Shown: positions 1 through 9,673, numbered from the stretch's first letter. The stretch is DNA of 64,000 bases from Flavobacterium sp. (GCF_013822155.1 NZ_PNJW01000001.1:62001-126000), one strand, 5' to 3'. Translations and numbers: made by a program. The notes: generated by a model from the sequence alone, not told the origin.

Positions 1-881
1 AAAGGAAGCGTTGCGGAAGTTGTGTTTCCATAACGTTCTATGTTTATTAAGACTTTGCTTTCATCTAATCCCATTCTACTAGATGTTGCATCAATAATAC
101 GCTTATTAGCCTGATGAGCAATCAACCAATTCACATCGTCATTCGTTAAATTATTACGTTGCATAATTTTTTCACTTACATCCGCCATACCTGAAACAGC
201 ATATTTGAAAACTGTTTTACCGTCTTGAAAAACAAAATGTTGTTTGTTATCTAATGTTTCCTGAGAAGTTGGAAGAATAGAACCTCCGGCTTCAATCTTT
301 AAAAACTCCCTTCCAATACCATCACTTCGCAAGAACTCATCTTGTAGACCGAGACCTTCATCATTAGGTTCGAATAAAATTGCTCCGGCACCATCTCCAA
401 AAATAATGCAAGTTGCTCTGTCAGTGTAATCTATAATTGAAGACATTTTATCTGCTCCAATCAACAAAACTTTTTTATATCTACCCGATTCAATATAAGC
501 TGCTGCATTAGACATTCCATAAAGAAAACTGGAACAAGCGGCTTGTAAATCATAGGCAAAAGCATTCACTGCTCCAATTTGACTGGCTACATAAACTCCT
601 GTGGAAGCCACTGGCATATCCGGTGTAGCTGTAGCCATAATTACTAAATCAATTTCTTCCGGATTGATGTTGTTTTTCTCAAATAGATTTTGAGCAGCTT
701 TTATAGCAAGAAAAGAAGTTCCTTTTCCTTCTTCTTTTAATAATCGTCTTTCTTTAATTCCTGTTCTGGAAGTTATCCATTCGTCATTTGTATCAACCAA
801 TGTTTCCAATACTTTATTTGACAACACAAAATCAGGAACATAAGCACCCACTGCGGTTATGGCGGCTGTTATTTTACTCAT
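1..881 (-). CDS. fabH: 3-oxoacyl-ACP synthase III (KAS III), 3' end cut by window edge
   Basis: Translation of minus strand from CAT at 879-881: MSKITAAITAVGAYVPDFVLSNKVLETLVDTNDEWITSRTGIKERRLL...AYDLQAACSSFLYGMSNAAAYIESG; FabH active-site Cys context; open to window start. Confidence 0.95.
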   Translation of the reverse strand, partial: MSKITAAITAVGAYVPDFVLSNKVLETLVDTNDEWITSRTGIKERRLLKEEGKGTSFLAIKAAQNLFEKNNINPEEIDLVIMATATPDMPVASTGVYVASQIGAVNAFAYDLQAACSSFLYGMSNAAAYIESGRYKKVLLIGADKMSSIIDYTDRATCIIFGDGAGAILFEPNDEGLGLQDEFLRSDGIGREFLKIEAGGSILPTSQETLDNKQHFVFQDGKTVFKYAVSGMADVSEKIMQRNNLTNDDVNWLIAHQANKRIIDATSSRMGLDESKVLINIERYGNTTSATLP

Positions 882-997
882 AGGGTTTGCTGGTTTTTCT
901 TTTCCTATATAGGTTAAAAAGAGGTGGAAATTACAAAAAAAAATCTAAACTCAATCGATTTCTATTCGCTTATTTCTTTAAAATATAGGTATAACAA

Positions 998-1024
998 AAA
1001 AACTCTCAACAAGTGAGAGTTTAT
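998..1024 (-). terminator. hairpin (AAACTCTC...GAGAGTTT) between rpmF and fabH
   Basis: Inverted repeat AAACTCTCAacaaGTGAGAGTTT flanked by A/T runs. Confidence 0.5.
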
Positions 1025-1045
1025 TTTTAAACTATAAAAAAAGTA

Positions 1046-1240
1046 CTAAGCAACAGCTTCGGTTTTGTCAATAACAACTTGACCTCTGTAGTACATTTTT
1101 CCTTCATGCCAGTAAGCTCTGTGGTATAAATGTGCCTCACCTGTTATCGGGCAAGTTGCAATTTGAGCAACAGTTGCTTTATAATGAGTTCTTCTTTTGT
1201 CTCTTCTGGTTTTCGAGGTCTTTCTCTTTGGATGTGCCAT
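1046..1240 (-). CDS. rpmF: 50S ribosomal protein L32
   Basis: [22 protein letters not shown]...; located next to DUF177 and fabH as expected. Confidence 0.97.
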   Translation of the reverse strand: MAHPKRKTSKTRRDKRRTHYKATVAQIATCPITGEAHLYHRAYWHEGKMYYRGQVVIDKTEAVA

Positions 1241-1249
1241 TTTACTATA

Positions 1250-1825
1250 TTATTTATCCGTTAATAGTTTTTTTAATTGATCCCAACGGGGATCTGTCTC
1301 TTCTGTTTTCTTTTCTGCTTTTTTTTCTTTGACTGTCAATTCTTGCAGTTTATCAATAGCTTCTGATTGTAATGTTCCGTTTTTTACACCGGGATGAACT
1401 CTTTTTAAAGGAATTGACAATACAATCATTTCATAAATGTATTGTGAAATATCTACTTGATGTTCCCCATGAGGTAAAATCAACAATTCTTCATTTTCAT
1501 CATTGAAAGCATCTCCAAACTGAACAATCAATTTGATTTTGCCTTTAATTGGTAAATCAAACGGTTCACTTGTCAAATCACAAGGGACATTTACGGTTCC
1601 TTTGTGTTTAAAATGTAACTCTAACATGGTTGTTTTTTTCTCTAAAACAACCGTTGTTTTGATATCACAACTTTCAAAATCATCATATTCGAAGCGATCA
1701 AAGAACGTTTTATCTATTTGATAGTCAAATTGATGTTTTCCTAGCTTTAATCCGATAAACGGAATTAAAAATTCATTAGATACTTTCATCTCCACAACAA
1801 TTTGTCCCAAAAATTGGGTTTGCAA
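1250..1825 (-). CDS. YceD/DUF177 family protein
   Basis: Upstream of rpmF; acidic ~190 aa protein with the DUF177-like segment GTVNVPCDLTSEPFDLPIKG. Confidence 0.85.
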   Translation of the reverse strand: MQTQFLGQIVVEMKVSNEFLIPFIGLKLGKHQFDYQIDKTFFDRFEYDDFESCDIKTTVVLEKKTTMLELHFKHKGTVNVPCDLTSEPFDLPIKGKIKLIVQFGDAFNDENEELLILPHGEHQVDISQYIYEMIVLSIPLKRVHPGVKNGTLQSEAIDKLQELTVKEKKAEKKTEETDPRWDQLKKLLTDK

Positions 1826-1873
1826 AGATATAAAATTATCGCAAATCCAATACGGTTATAAACATTTTTTTGT

Positions 1874-2923
1874 TTAAAACTGTTTTTCTTTTGTTTTAAG
1901 CGGTTTTTCCGTTATTTGAGCATACTCCATTCTGGATTTATAAATGTCCAATGCCAAATAAACTGCCTCTTTAAACGAATTGAAATCAGCTTGGTTTTTT
2001 CCGGCAATTTCAAATGCCGTTCCGTGATCCGGAGATGTTCGTATTTTATTTAATCCTGCTGTATAATTCACTCCGTTTCCAAAAGATAATGTTTTAAAAG
2101 GGATTAACCCTTGGTCGTGGTAACATGCAATTACCGCATCAAATTTTTCCTGTGAATTGTTTCCGAAAAAACTATCGGCAGCATACGGCCCAAAAACAAA
2201 TGTCCCTTCGTCAAATAACTTCTTTATAGTTGGCCTGATTACTTCATCATCTTCTTTTCCAATTACACCATGGTCACCACAATGAGGATTAAGTCCTAAA
2301 ACAGCAATTTTTGGTTTGCTTATTTTAAAATCCTGCATTAATGATTGCTTAACTGTAGCTATTTTTTGTCTGATTAATTTTTCTGTCAAATATTTTGAAA
2401 CTTCCGTAACAGGAATATGGTCTGTAAATAAACCCACTCGCAAGGAATCATTAACCATTAACATCAACGCATCACCTTCTAATTCCTGATTAAGATAATC
2501 GGTATGCCCCGGAAATTTAAATTCTTCTGATTGGATATTATATTTATTGATTGGAGCTGTTACTAAAACATCTATTTCACCTTCTTTTAAAGCTTTAGTC
2601 GCGGCCACAAAAGATTTTACCGCATAACTACCAACAATATCATCCGCTACACCGTATTCTAAATTAAAACTGTCTCTCCATAAATTAAACACATTTATTT
2701 TTCCAGGAACAATTTGATCTAACTTGTCAATTCCGTGCAGTAAAGCCGTTGATTCAAAACTTTTTTTAAGAAAAGACAACATCCTAACATTAGCAAAAAT
2801 AACGGGAGTACAAAGCTCCAACATCCTTGGATCTTCGAAGGTTTTGAGCACAACTTCGCTTCCAATTCCGTTTAAATCTCCAATTGAAATTCCTACCAGA
2901 ATATTTTCTGCTTTTTTCACCAT
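1874..2923 (-). CDS. pdxA: 4-hydroxythreonine-4-phosphate dehydrogenase
   Basis: GDLNGIGSEVVLKTF, VTAPINK, FPGHTDYL, ACYHDQGLIPFK, RTSPDHGTAFEIAGK motifs; start set to ATG at 2923 (MVKKAENILVG) because the longer track ORF (to 3049) runs into ribE. Confidence 0.95.
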   Translation of the reverse strand: MVKKAENILVGISIGDLNGIGSEVVLKTFEDPRMLELCTPVIFANVRMLSFLKKSFESTALLHGIDKLDQIVPGKINVFNLWRDSFNLEYGVADDIVGSYAVKSFVAATKALKEGEIDVLVTAPINKYNIQSEEFKFPGHTDYLNQELEGDALMLMVNDSLRVGLFTDHIPVTEVSKYLTEKLIRQKIATVKQSLMQDFKISKPKIAVLGLNPHCGDHGVIGKEDDEVIRPTIKKLFDEGTFVFGPYAADSFFGNNSQEKFDAVIACYHDQGLIPFKTLSFGNGVNYTAGLNKIRTSPDHGTAFEIAGKNQADFNSFKEAVYLALDIYKSRMEYAQITEKPLKTKEKQF

Positions 2924-2980
2924 GGCTTCAAGATATTTATTGCTACTTTTGAAGTGCAAATTTAAGAAAATAAAACGCAA

Positions 2981-3571
2981 ATGTTTACAGGAATTATAGA
3001 AACTCTTGGAATCATCAAAGATATTCAAAAAGACGGCGACAATCTTCATGTATCAGTATCTTCTTCGATAACATCAGAACTTAAAATTGATCAAAGTTTA
3101 GCTCACAATGGAATTTGTTTGACTGTTGTTGCCATAAAAAATGATATTTATACAGTTACAGCCATCAAAGAAACCATTGACAAAACAACCATTGGAAATT
3201 GGCAAATAGGTGATTTTATCAATTTGGAAAGAGCGATGAAACTGGATGCCCGATTAGATGGACACCTTGTTCAAGGACATGTTGATCAAATTGGTATTTG
3301 CAATGCCGTTAAAGAATCTAACGGGAGTTGGTATTTTACTTTTCAATATGATAGTAAACCAAACAATATCACTATTGAAAAAGGCTCTATCACGGTGAAT
3401 GGTGTAAGTTTAACGGTGGTTAATTCCAAGCAAAACGAATTTAGTGTTGCTATAATTCCCTATACTTTTGAACATACTAATTTTCAGACTTTTAAAGTTG
3501 GCACTAAAATAAACTTAGAATTTGATGTAATTGGTAAATATGTTGCTCGATTATTTGAGTATAAAAAATAA
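2981..3571 (+). CDS. ribE: riboflavin synthase alpha subunit
   Basis: MFTGIIETLGII..., duplicated lumazine-binding repeats (NGICLTVV / NGVSLTVV). Confidence 0.95.
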   Translation: MFTGIIETLGIIKDIQKDGDNLHVSVSSSITSELKIDQSLAHNGICLTVVAIKNDIYTVTAIKETIDKTTIGNWQIGDFINLERAMKLDARLDGHLVQGHVDQIGICNAVKESNGSWYFTFQYDSKPNNITIEKGSITVNGVSLTVVNSKQNEFSVAIIPYTFEHTNFQTFKVGTKINLEFDVIGKYVARLFEYKK

Positions 3572-3589
3572 TTAGTTTTTCATATCAAT

Positions 3590-3621
3590 AAAAAACTCCG
3601 AATTACTTCGGAGTTTTTTTT
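3590..3621. terminator. bidirectional terminator between convergent ribE and small ORF
   Basis: AAAAACTCCGAAttacTTCGGAGTTTTTTTT. Confidence 0.85.
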
Positions 3622-3827
3622 ATCGTTTGTTTATTGTTGATTTTGTAAAAAGCAAATACCACACCAAGAACTAACAGCAAGTAAATCCAATTATCGATTG
3701 GTGTACCGGGCGGTGGCGGAGTTGGTGGAGGCGGATTATTTGAGCCCTGAGCTAATGCAGTTGCACTAGATAGTATCAAAATAAAACCACCCAATATATT
3801 TATAAACCAGTTTGGGACAATTCTCAT
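3603..3827 (-). CDS. small membrane protein with signal peptide, Pro-rich linker and one C-terminal TM segment
   Basis: MRIVPNWFINILGGFILILSSATALAQGSNNPPPPTPPPPGTPIDNWIYLLLVLGVVFAFYKIN. Confidence 0.7.
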   Translation of the reverse strand: MRIVPNWFINILGGFILILSSATALAQGSNNPPPPTPPPPGTPIDNWIYLLLVLGVVFAFYKINNKQTIKKTPK

Positions 3828-4054
3828 AGGGTGTAAAAGTAAATAAATTTATTCTTTAACAAAATATTTAGGCAAATAAAGTAAAAATCTCTTTAAAACA
3901 AAAACTAAGTTGTTATTTTTTTCTATACTTCCTTTTAAAATCGTAAATCATCGGCAAAAGTACATCTTTTTTGACAACTTCCTATATTTCAAAATTATAT
4001 TAACGTAAAATATTCCATTTTGGTTTAACTTTCATTAAAATAATTTATTGAAAT

Positions 4055-4085
4055 AAAAAAAACCTCCCGATTTGGAAGGTTTTTT
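4055..4085 (-). terminator. terminator downstream of tRNA(CAT)
   Basis: Minus strand AAAAAACCTTCCAAATCGGGAGGTTTTTTTT. Confidence 0.8.
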
Positions 4086-4086
4086 G

Positions 4087-4160
4087 TGGTCCCACTTGGG
4101 CTCGAACCAAGGACCACCTGATTATGAGTCAGGTGCTCTAACCAACTGAGCTATAGGACC
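4087..4160 (-). tRNA. tRNA with CAT anticodon (elongator Met or Ile2)
   Basis: GGTCCTATAGCTCAGTTGGTTAGAGCACCTGACTCATAATCAGGTGGTCCTTGGTTCGAGCCCAAGTGGGACCA folds as a cloverleaf with anticodon loop CTCATAA; CCA not encoded. Confidence 0.95.
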
Positions 4161-4312
4161 GGTTTAGAGAGTGCAATATTACTACTATTTTTGATTTACT
4201 CAAAATATAAATTGTATTTATTGATTCCTTTTGGTTAACTCTTTTTAATTATGCCTCAATTATCTGATTTAGAATTACTCAAAAAGTCATTACTTTTGCT
4301 GAAAATTGCAGC

Positions 4313-4669
4313 ATGCGAAAAATATACTACTTAAAGACCTGTGATACCTGTAAAAAAATCATCCAATCATTACCAAAAACGGACGACTTTTTGTTTCAGG
4401 ACATCAAAGAGGAACCTATAACCGTGAAACAATTGGAAGAAATTCATGTTTTAGCCGGAAGTTACGAAATCCTTTTTAGCAAAAGAGCCAAACTATATAA
4501 AGAAATGGGCTTAAAAGATGAAAACCTTTCCGAATCCGATTTTAAACGTTACATTTTAGAACATTATACTTTTTTAAATCGTCCTGTAATCGTTATTGAT
4601 AAAACAATTTTTATTGGTAACAGCCCAAAAACGGTTCAAGCCGCCATTGATTTTTTGACTAATGAATAA
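4313..4669 (+). CDS. ArsC/Spx-family arsenate reductase-like protein
   Basis: MRKIYYLKTCDTCKKIIQ (CxxC thioredoxin-like), FIGNSPKTV C-terminus. Confidence 0.85.
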   Translation: MRKIYYLKTCDTCKKIIQSLPKTDDFLFQDIKEEPITVKQLEEIHVLAGSYEILFSKRAKLYKEMGLKDENLSESDFKRYILEHYTFLNRPVIVIDKTIFIGNSPKTVQAAIDFLTNE

Positions 4670-5549
4670 AAGAAATTGGGCTTTAGTGGCCGCCATGTTG
4701 GTGTCCATTATTTACGGAATAACTTTTACGATTGCTAAAGATGTAATGCCAAAATATGTTGAACCCTTTGGATTTATTCTCCTCCGGGTTGGTGGTTCTG
4801 TTTTTCTTTTTTGGCTGGTTTCATTTTTTGGTCCGAAAGAAAAAATTGCTTTAGTAGATTTTCCTCGAATTGTTGCGGCTGCCTTTTTTGGTGTTGCTTT
4901 TAATATGCTTACTTTTTTTAAAGGTTTAAGTTATACATCACCTATAATGGGAGCTGTTTTAATGGTTACCACACCCATGATAGTATTAATTCTTTCAGCC
5001 ATAATCATGAAAGAAAGAATGAAAAAACGTAAAATTTTTGGAATAGTTTTAGGTTTGGCAGGAACGATATCACTCATCCTTTACGGAAAATCGCTAATCA
5101 ATGCTCCAAATGAAATGCTAGGAAATTTGTTGGTTTTTGTGAATGCCGTTTCTTATGGTTTTTATCTCATTATCGTTAAAAAATTAATGGATAAATACAA
5201 TGCGTTTACGTTTGTTAAGTGGATTTATACCTTTGGCTTTTTAATGGTTTTACCCTTTGGATGGGGTGAATTTAATGCCATAAATTGGGCAATTATTCCA
5301 ACGGATATTTATTGGAAAATTGGATTTGTGGTTGTGTTTTCGACCTTTTTAACCTATTTGTTAAACTTAGTTTCGATGCGTGAATTAAAACCCACAACCG
5401 TTGCTGTTTTTATCTATCTTCAACCCTTATTTGCAACTGTTTTTGCCATCAGTTTAGGAAAAGACGACCTAAGTTGGATCAAAATCGGTTCGGCAATCCT
5501 AATATTTACAGGGGTTTATTTGGTCACTCAGAAAAAGAGTACTCAATAG
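4662..5549 (+). CDS. EamA/DMT family transporter
   Basis: ~10 TM segments, duplicated EamA architecture. Confidence 0.9.
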   Translation: MNKRNWALVAAMLVSIIYGITFTIAKDVMPKYVEPFGFILLRVGGSVFLFWLVSFFGPKEKIALVDFPRIVAAAFFGVAFNMLTFFKGLSYTSPIMGAVLMVTTPMIVLILSAIIMKERMKKRKIFGIVLGLAGTISLILYGKSLINAPNEMLGNLLVFVNAVSYGFYLIIVKKLMDKYNAFTFVKWIYTFGFLMVLPFGWGEFNAINWAIIPTDIYWKIGFVVVFSTFLTYLLNLVSMRELKPTTVAVFIYLQPLFATVFAISLGKDDLSWIKIGSAILIFTGVYLVTQKKSTQ

Positions 5550-5643
5550 TCAACGATTAGTTTTCAGATCTCTAAAGAACTGACTTCTTTCCTTCTAAAC
5601 ACTGAACACTTTTCCTTATCTTTGAAAACATTTTTTATAATTT

Positions 5644-6504
5644 ATGATACAATCAATGACCGGTTTCGGAAAAGCATCTTTGCAACTTCCAACCAAAAAA
5701 ATTACAGTAGAAGTAAAATCACTAAACAGCAAAGGTTTAGATTTGAATGTCAGAATGCCTTCTGTTTATCGTGAAATGGAATTGGGTTTGCGTAATACCA
5801 TTGCTCAAAAATTAGAGCGAGGCAAAGTTGATTTCTCCATTTATATAGAAGTAACCGGCGAAGAAACATCTTCTAAAATCAATGTGCCAATAGTGAAAGG
5901 TTATATCAATCAAATGAAAGCAGTTATTCCAAATGCAGATGAAACGGAATTGATGAAAATGGCTGTCAGAATGCCGGATGCGTTAAAAACTGAACGTGAC
6001 GAAATTGACGAAAATGAATGGAATGAGATTATGAAAGTGGTAGATGATGCGATGAAAAATATTGCCTCTTTTCGTTTAGATGAAGGAAAATCATTGGAAA
6101 ATGAATTTGTAACCAGAATCGAAAACATTCGTAATTATATGAATCAAGCCGTAAGTATGGATACGGAACGAATTGAAACCGTTAAAAATCGCTTGCGAAC
6201 TGCTTTGGATGAATTGGAAGCCAATGTGGATGAAAACCGTTTTGAACAAGAAATGATTTTTTATCTTGAAAAATATGATATTACTGAAGAACGCGTTCGT
6301 TTAGAAAATCATTTGAATTATTTTATCGAAACCATAGCCGGAACAGAAGCCAATGGAAGAAAGTTAGGTTTTATTACCCAAGAAATAGGTCGTGAAATCA
6401 ATACTATGGGATCTAAATCCAATCATTCAGAAATGCAAAAATTGGTTGTGATGATGAAAGATGAATTGGAGAAAATTAAAGAACAAGTTTTGAATGTTTT
6501 ATAA
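5644..6504 (+). CDS. YicC/YloC family endoribonuclease-like protein
   Basis: MIQSMTGFGKA N-terminus; EIGREINTMGSKSNH...MKDELEKIKEQVLNV C-terminus. Confidence 0.95.
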   Translation: MIQSMTGFGKASLQLPTKKITVEVKSLNSKGLDLNVRMPSVYREMELGLRNTIAQKLERGKVDFSIYIEVTGEETSSKINVPIVKGYINQMKAVIPNADETELMKMAVRMPDALKTERDEIDENEWNEIMKVVDDAMKNIASFRLDEGKSLENEFVTRIENIRNYMNQAVSMDTERIETVKNRLRTALDELEANVDENRFEQEMIFYLEKYDITEERVRLENHLNYFIETIAGTEANGRKLGFITQEIGREINTMGSKSNHSEMQKLVVMMKDELEKIKEQVLNVL

Positions 6505-6547
6505 TTAGAAAATAGAGGAAAGAATAAAGAGTAAAGAAAATAACACT

Positions 6548-7120
6548 ATGAATAAAGGAAAACTATTAGTCTTTTCTGCCCCATCCGGTTCGGGAAAAAC
6601 CACCATTGTAAGGCATTTGCTGGCTCAACCCGATTTGAATTTGGAATTCTCGGTTTCCTGTACAACCCGTGAACCCAGAGGAGAAGAAGTGCACGGAAAA
6701 GATTATTATTTTATATCACTAAAAGAATTTAAAAACCACATCAAAGCCGAAGAGTTTGTGGAATGGGAAGAAGTGTATCGCGATAATTTTTATGGCACGC
6801 TTAAGAGCGAAGTTGAACGCATTTGGGCAAAAGGTAAAAATGTTATTTTTGATATAGATGTGGCTGGCGGATTGCGAATTAAATCTAAATTCAAACAAGA
6901 AACCTTGGCAGTTTTTGTAAAACCACCCAGTATTGACGAATTAAAGATCCGTTTGAAAAAACGTTCAACAGAATCTGATGATAAAATCAATATGCGAATC
7001 GCAAAAGCATCTGTAGAATTAGCTACTGCTCCACAATTCGACAAAATAATTAAAAACTATGATTTGGAGGTAGCGAAAGCGGAAGCGTATGAATTGGTGA
7101 GGGAGTTTATTAGTCGATAG
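6548..7120 (+). CDS. gmk: guanylate kinase
   Basis: KLLVFSAPSGSGKTTIVRHLL P-loop, SCTTREPRGEEVHGKDYYFIS. Confidence 0.97.
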   Translation: MNKGKLLVFSAPSGSGKTTIVRHLLAQPDLNLEFSVSCTTREPRGEEVHGKDYYFISLKEFKNHIKAEEFVEWEEVYRDNFYGTLKSEVERIWAKGKNVIFDIDVAGGLRIKSKFKQETLAVFVKPPSIDELKIRLKKRSTESDDKINMRIAKASVELATAPQFDKIIKNYDLEVAKAEAYELVREFISR

Positions 7121-7135
7121 TACTTAGTCCTTAGT
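7118..7135. repeat. left inverted repeat flanking four-helix-bundle gene
   Basis: TAGTACTTAGTCCTTAGT; reverse complement ACTAAGGACTAAGTACTA matches 7533-7550 at 17/18. Confidence 0.8.
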
Positions 7136-7172
7136 GGATAGTCTTTAAGATAGAAACATAAAAAACACATTT

Positions 7173-7514
7173 ATGGCAGCTGTAAATTCCTATAAAGATT
7201 TACTTATTTGGCAAAAAGGAATAAAAATTGTCCTTTTAGTTTATAAATTGGTTAAAAAATTTCCTGATGATGAACGTTTTGCTTTATCTAGCCAATTAAA
7301 AAGAGCCGCTGTTTCAATTCCATCTAACATAGCCGAAGGTTTTGGAAGAAATACTGATAAATCATTCAGCTATTTTCTTGATATCGCTAAAGGTTCATTA
7401 AACGAAATTGAAACACAAATCATTATCTCTAAAGAATTAGATTTTATCAAAGATGAATCTTTATTTGATGAGCTTATACTTATGATTCAGGAAGAATCAA
7501 AAATGATTTATTGA
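7173..7514 (+). CDS. four helix bundle protein (S23 ribosomal / 23S rRNA intervening-sequence protein family)
   Basis: YKDLLIWQKGIKIVLLVYKLVKKFPDDERFALSSQLKRAAVSIPSNIAEGFGR; canonical family signature. Confidence 0.93.
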   Translation: MAAVNSYKDLLIWQKGIKIVLLVYKLVKKFPDDERFALSSQLKRAAVSIPSNIAEGFGRNTDKSFSYFLDIAKGSLNEIETQIIISKELDFIKDESLFDELILMIQEESKMIY

Positions 7515-7532
7515 TTTTCAAAAACACTTAAA

Positions 7533-7569
7533 ACTAAGGACTAAGAACTATTTACTAAGGACTAAACTA
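7533..7569. repeat. right repeat pair (ACTAAGGACTAAGAACTA and ACTAAGGACTAAACTA)
   Basis: Two tandem copies of ACTAAGGACTAA; inverted relative to 7118-7135. Confidence 0.8.
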
Positions 7570-8150
7570 TGAAAATCGGTCTCTATTTTGGCACTTTCAA
7601 TCCCATTCATGTGGGGCATTTAATCATTGCCAATCACATGGTAGAATATTCCGATTTGAATCAAGTTTGGATGGTCGTTACACCTCACAATCCACACAAA
7701 CAAAAAAGTACGTTGTTAGATGATTATCATCGCTTGGAAATGGTGCATTTAGCCACGAAAGACTATCCGAAAATCAAACCTTCCGATATTGAATTCAAAT
7801 TACCACAACCCAATTATACAGTTAATACGTTGGCTCATTTGCAAGAGAAATATCCAACTTATGAGTTTGCCTTGATTATGGGTGAAGACAATCTGAACTC
7901 ACTGCATAAATGGAAAAATTTTGAAGTCATTCTGCAAAATCATGCTATTTTTGTCTATCCAAGATTGAATTCCGGTGTGATTGACGAACAGTTTATCAAT
8001 CACCCAAAAATTCATCGGGTTGGTGCTCCGGTGATTGAATTGTCTTCCACCTTTATTCGAGAAAGCATCAAAAACGGCAAAAACGTAAGAGCCCTTTTAC
8101 CGGAACATGTGTGGGCGTTTTTGGATCATAATTTGTTTTATAGAAAATGA
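7569..8150 (+). CDS. nadD: nicotinate-nucleotide adenylyltransferase
   Basis: MKIGLYFGTFNPIHVGHLIIANHM (GTFNPxHxGH), SSTFIRESIKNGK. Confidence 0.95.
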   Translation: MKIGLYFGTFNPIHVGHLIIANHMVEYSDLNQVWMVVTPHNPHKQKSTLLDDYHRLEMVHLATKDYPKIKPSDIEFKLPQPNYTVNTLAHLQEKYPTYEFALIMGEDNLNSLHKWKNFEVILQNHAIFVYPRLNSGVIDEQFINHPKIHRVGAPVIELSSTFIRESIKNGKNVRALLPEHVWAFLDHNLFYRK

Positions 8151-8269
8151 ATCTTTACTCTTAACACTCCTTTACCACTTGTTCCTACTATCCTTTTGTA
8201 ACTTTGTATGCGTTTAAGTTTTAAACCATTTAAACTCTTAAAAATTTTAAACTTTTATACAATCTTACC

Positions 8270-9436
8270 ATGACAAACTTTGAATTATACAATCCCACCA
8301 ACTATATTTTTGGGAAAGGTCAAATCGCCAAATTAACTGAATTAGTTCCCACCAACACCAAAGTTTTATTGGCTTATGGCGGAGGAAGTATTTTTAAAAA
8401 TGGTATTTACGACCAAGTAAAAGCTGCACTTTCTGGGAGAGACATTGTTGAATTTGGTGGTATCGAACCCAATCCACGTTTTGAAACCTTGATGAAAGCG
8501 GTAGAAATCATTCGCAACGAAAAAATCACCTTCATTTTGGCCGTTGGTGGCGGAAGTGTGATTGATGGGGTAAAATTCATTTCAGGTGCTGTAAATTTTG
8601 AAGGTGAAGAAGCAGATATTTTAAGAAATCGAATCTTATTTAAAGATATTTCCAAAGTTATTCCGTTTGGAACCGTTTTAACCTTGCCGGCAACGGGAAG
8701 CGAAATGAATTCGGGTGCGGTGGTAACCATTGAAGCTACACAGGAAAAATTAACCTTAGGTGGAAGTGCTTTGTTTCCCAAATTCTCCATTTGTGATCCA
8801 TCGGTTGTGGCTTCATTACCGAAAAGACAATTGGAAAACGGTGTGGTCGATGCTTTTACGCATGTCATGGAACAATATTTAACCTATCCTCATGACGCAC
8901 TTTTGCAAGACCGAATAGCTGAAAGTATTTTACAAACGTTAATTGAAATTGGACCGGATGTGGTTCAAAACCCGTCCGATTACAAATTGGCTTCCAACTT
9001 TATGTGGTGTACTACTATGGCGTTGAACGGATTAATTCAAAAAGGTGTTCCGAGTGATTGGGCTACCCACATGATTGGTCACGAATTAACCGCTTTGTAT
9101 GAAATTGATCATGCGAGAACATTGGCTATCATAGGCCCGAATTTATACCGAACAATGTTTGAAACCAAGAAAGAAAAATTAGCTCAATATGGCGAACGCG
9201 TTTGGAATATAAAAGGAAATTCAGCTGAAGAAAAAGCAACCCAAGCCATTGAAAAAACAGTTGAATTCCTTCATAAAATGGGCATGGAAACCAAACTTTC
9301 TAATTATACAAAAGACTATGAAAAAGCTGCTGATTTTATCGTGAATCGTTTTGAAGAAAGAGGGTGGAAAGCGATGGGCGAAAAACAGAATATTACGTTA
9401 GAAAAAGTAAAACAAATTGTTGAGATGAGTTATTGA
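8270..9436 (+). CDS. iron-containing alcohol dehydrogenase (YqhD-like)
   Basis: GGGSVIDGVKF, TLPATGSEMNSGAVV, GVPSDWATHMIGHELTALYEIDHARTLAII. Confidence 0.92.
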   Translation: MTNFELYNPTNYIFGKGQIAKLTELVPTNTKVLLAYGGGSIFKNGIYDQVKAALSGRDIVEFGGIEPNPRFETLMKAVEIIRNEKITFILAVGGGSVIDGVKFISGAVNFEGEEADILRNRILFKDISKVIPFGTVLTLPATGSEMNSGAVVTIEATQEKLTLGGSALFPKFSICDPSVVASLPKRQLENGVVDAFTHVMEQYLTYPHDALLQDRIAESILQTLIEIGPDVVQNPSDYKLASNFMWCTTMALNGLIQKGVPSDWATHMIGHELTALYEIDHARTLAIIGPNLYRTMFETKKEKLAQYGERVWNIKGNSAEEKATQAIEKTVEFLHKMGMETKLSNYTKDYEKAADFIVNRFEERGWKAMGEKQNITLEKVKQIVEMSY

Positions 9437-9523
9437 GAAGTGGCTTAGTTTCTGAGAAAAATCAATGCAAATCTATATTATAAAAGTCTAAAAAGATACT
9501 GAAACAAGTTCAGTATAAAATTC

Positions 9524-9559
9524 AAAAGGCGTTCCCGAATCAAATTCAGGAACGCCTTT
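9524..9559. terminator. bidirectional terminator between convergent genes
   Basis: AAAAGGCGTTCCcGAATcaaATTCaGGAACGCCTTT. Confidence 0.88.
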
Positions 9560-9673
9560 CTCAAAACACCAAAACAAAATTTAACTAACTCTAACTTGCA
9601 TTATGCAATGATTACAGAGTTACAACGGCCTATTATTTGTTTTATTGTTTTGATTATCAAATTTATAACTCTT

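Noticed and set aside
2724-2999. ORF on + strand inside pdxA
   Set aside because: Antisense to a clear PdxA reading frame; no family-like sequence.
8407-8868. 153-aa minus-strand ORF opposite alcohol dehydrogenase
   Set aside because: Shadow ORF within a well-supported Fe-ADH gene.
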